64,000 nt of DNA from Fulvimarina endophytica (GTDB taxonomy: Bacteria > Pseudomonadota > Alphaproteobacteria > Rhizobiales > Rhizobiaceae). The notes under the pieces are model-generated. The model was not told where the DNA came from. It saw only the letters and a program-made list of their open reading frames with translations, and did no database searches. Each line of letters opens with the position of its first letter. Positions within the stretch are counted from its first letter, which is position 1. A program made the position numbers and the translations under genes. The DNA lies in the NCBI RefSeq assembly GCF_003403015.1, contig NZ_QURL01000002.1, forward strand, positions 1-64,000. Direction: 5' to 3'. Below, in pieces: positions 63,432 to 64,000 of the stretch.

Positions 63432-64000
63432 TGGCCGATCTGTCCCGTTCCGATATCGCCGATCCGCACTCGGACGACCCCTCCGCCGAGGTCGTCGAGA
63501 ACATCCGGCCGATCCCCCGTGTCTCGATCCAGGCCTTCTGCGAAAGCGACGGCGTGCGCAAGACGCTCGAAACCGCCAGCGTGGATCGCCGCGTCTCAAA
63601 GACGAACTTCAAGGTGAACATGGGCGGCCTGCGTGCGGCGCTCGACCATTTCGCCTCGGCGCCGACGCCGAACCTCGTCATCCTGGAGGCTCGCCTGAGT
63701 TCGGTGGACCTCATGGCGGCCCTCGACAGGCTCGCCGACGTCTGCGATCCGGGCTCCAAGGTCGTCGTCATCGGCCACGACAACGACGTCCATCTGTATC
63801 GCGAGCTCCTGCGCTGCGGGGTCTCGGAATATCTCGTCGCCCCGATCTCGATGGCCGATATTCTCGGCGCGATCTCCGATATCTTCGTCAGCGGCGCCGA
63901 GGAGCCGCTCGGCCGCTCCATCGCCTTTCTCGGCGCGCGGGGCGGGGTGGGGTCCTCCACCGTCGCCCACAACGCCATCTGGGCGATCTCGACCCTGTTC
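63431..64000 (+). CDS. cpaE: Pilus assembly ATPase CpaE/TadZ, N-terminal part (cut by window edge)
   Basis: 190 residues visible. A receiver-like N-terminal domain (PNLVILEARLSSVDLMAALDRLADVCDPGSKVVVIGHDNDV, and SEYLVAPISMADI) is followed by the start of the ParA/MinD-type ATPase: IAFLGARGGVGSSTVAHN is the deviant Walker A. Directs polar localisation of the Tad machinery. The rest lies outside the window. Confidence 0.93.
   Translation, partial: MADLSRSDIADPHSDDPSAEVVENIRPIPRVSIQAFCESDGVRKTLETASVDRRVSKTNFKVNMGGLRAALDHFASAPTPNLVILEARLSSVDLMAALDRLADVCDPGSKVVVIGHDNDVHLYRELLRCGVSEYLVAPISMADILGAISDIFVSGAEEPLGRSIAFLGARGGVGSSTVAHNAIWAISTLF

Overview
This window is most of the photosynthesis gene cluster (PGC) of a purple, bacteriochlorophyll-a-producing alphaproteobacterium. 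GC content is high and intergenic gaps are short. The non-photosynthetic flanks (DUF1254/DUF1214 pair, DUF2125, SlyX, a TIGR02281-like retropepsin, tad/cpa pilus genes) fit the Hyphomicrobiales (Rhizobiales) best. I cannot name a genus. The aerobic cyclase acsF is present and no anaerobic bchE is seen. There is an LH1-reaction centre operon but no pucBA (LH2), crtB, crtI, crtE or crtA in these 64 kb.

Layout. 1-4.0 kb (- strand): bchG, a PucC-family transporter, bchP and hemA (cut by the left edge), joined by stop/start overlaps. 4.1-6.6 kb (-): regulators aerR/ppaA and ppsR. 6.9-22.6 kb (+): bchF-bchN-bchB-bchH-bchL-bchM-lhaA-puhA-puhB-puhC-orf100-acsF, then a puhE gene fused in frame to a CobW/COG0523 (G3E) metal-chaperone GTPase with a histidine-rich loop. 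23.1-24.5 kb (-): a lone TrkH/KtrB-type K+ transporter. 25.0-35.7 kb (-): the carotenoid/bacteriochlorophyll/puf superoperon crtF-bchC-bchX-bchY-bchZ-pufQ-pufB-pufA-pufL-pufM-pufC, with a hairpin between pufA and pufL and a terminator after pufC. 35.9-38.3 kb (+): crtD and crtC, which overlap by about 170 bp. 38.3-42 kb: a transglutaminase-like protein, an M42 peptidase and an LprI-like lipoprotein-type gene, then bchI-bchD-bchO (- strand, 41.1-44.9 kb).

45-57 kb is ordinary chromosome: a helicase, a hypothetical, a DUF1254/DUF1214 pair, PBP1A, YcgN, ChaC, DUF2125, ankyrin, SlyX, cytidine deaminase, retropepsin, upp and deoB. 57.5-64 kb is the start of a tad (Flp pilus) locus: a secretin-N protein, flp, cpaA, a PAP2 phosphatase, cpaB, cpaC, cpaD and cpaE (cut by the right edge).

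How it works together: HemA makes 5-aminolevulinate. BchHID(O), BchM and AcsF build the Mg-porphyrin and fifth ring. BchNBL, BchF, BchXYZ and BchC convert it to bacteriochlorophyllide a, and BchG/BchP attach and reduce the tail. CrtD/C/F finish spheroidene/spirilloxanthin-type carotenoids. Puf and Puh proteins form and assemble the LH1-RC complex. Perfect TGT-N12-ACA PpsR/CrtJ boxes lie upstream of bchG, upstream of bchF (aerR-bchF gap), upstream of bchC, and between crtF and crtD, so the linked ppsR/aerR pair probably controls the cluster. The most unusual object is the PuhE-CobW fusion (20695-22629); other oddities are a PufC with a ~240-residue disordered tail, a PufB lacking a usual histidine and carrying a C-terminal tail, and a HemA with an N-terminal extension holding a Cys-Pro motif.
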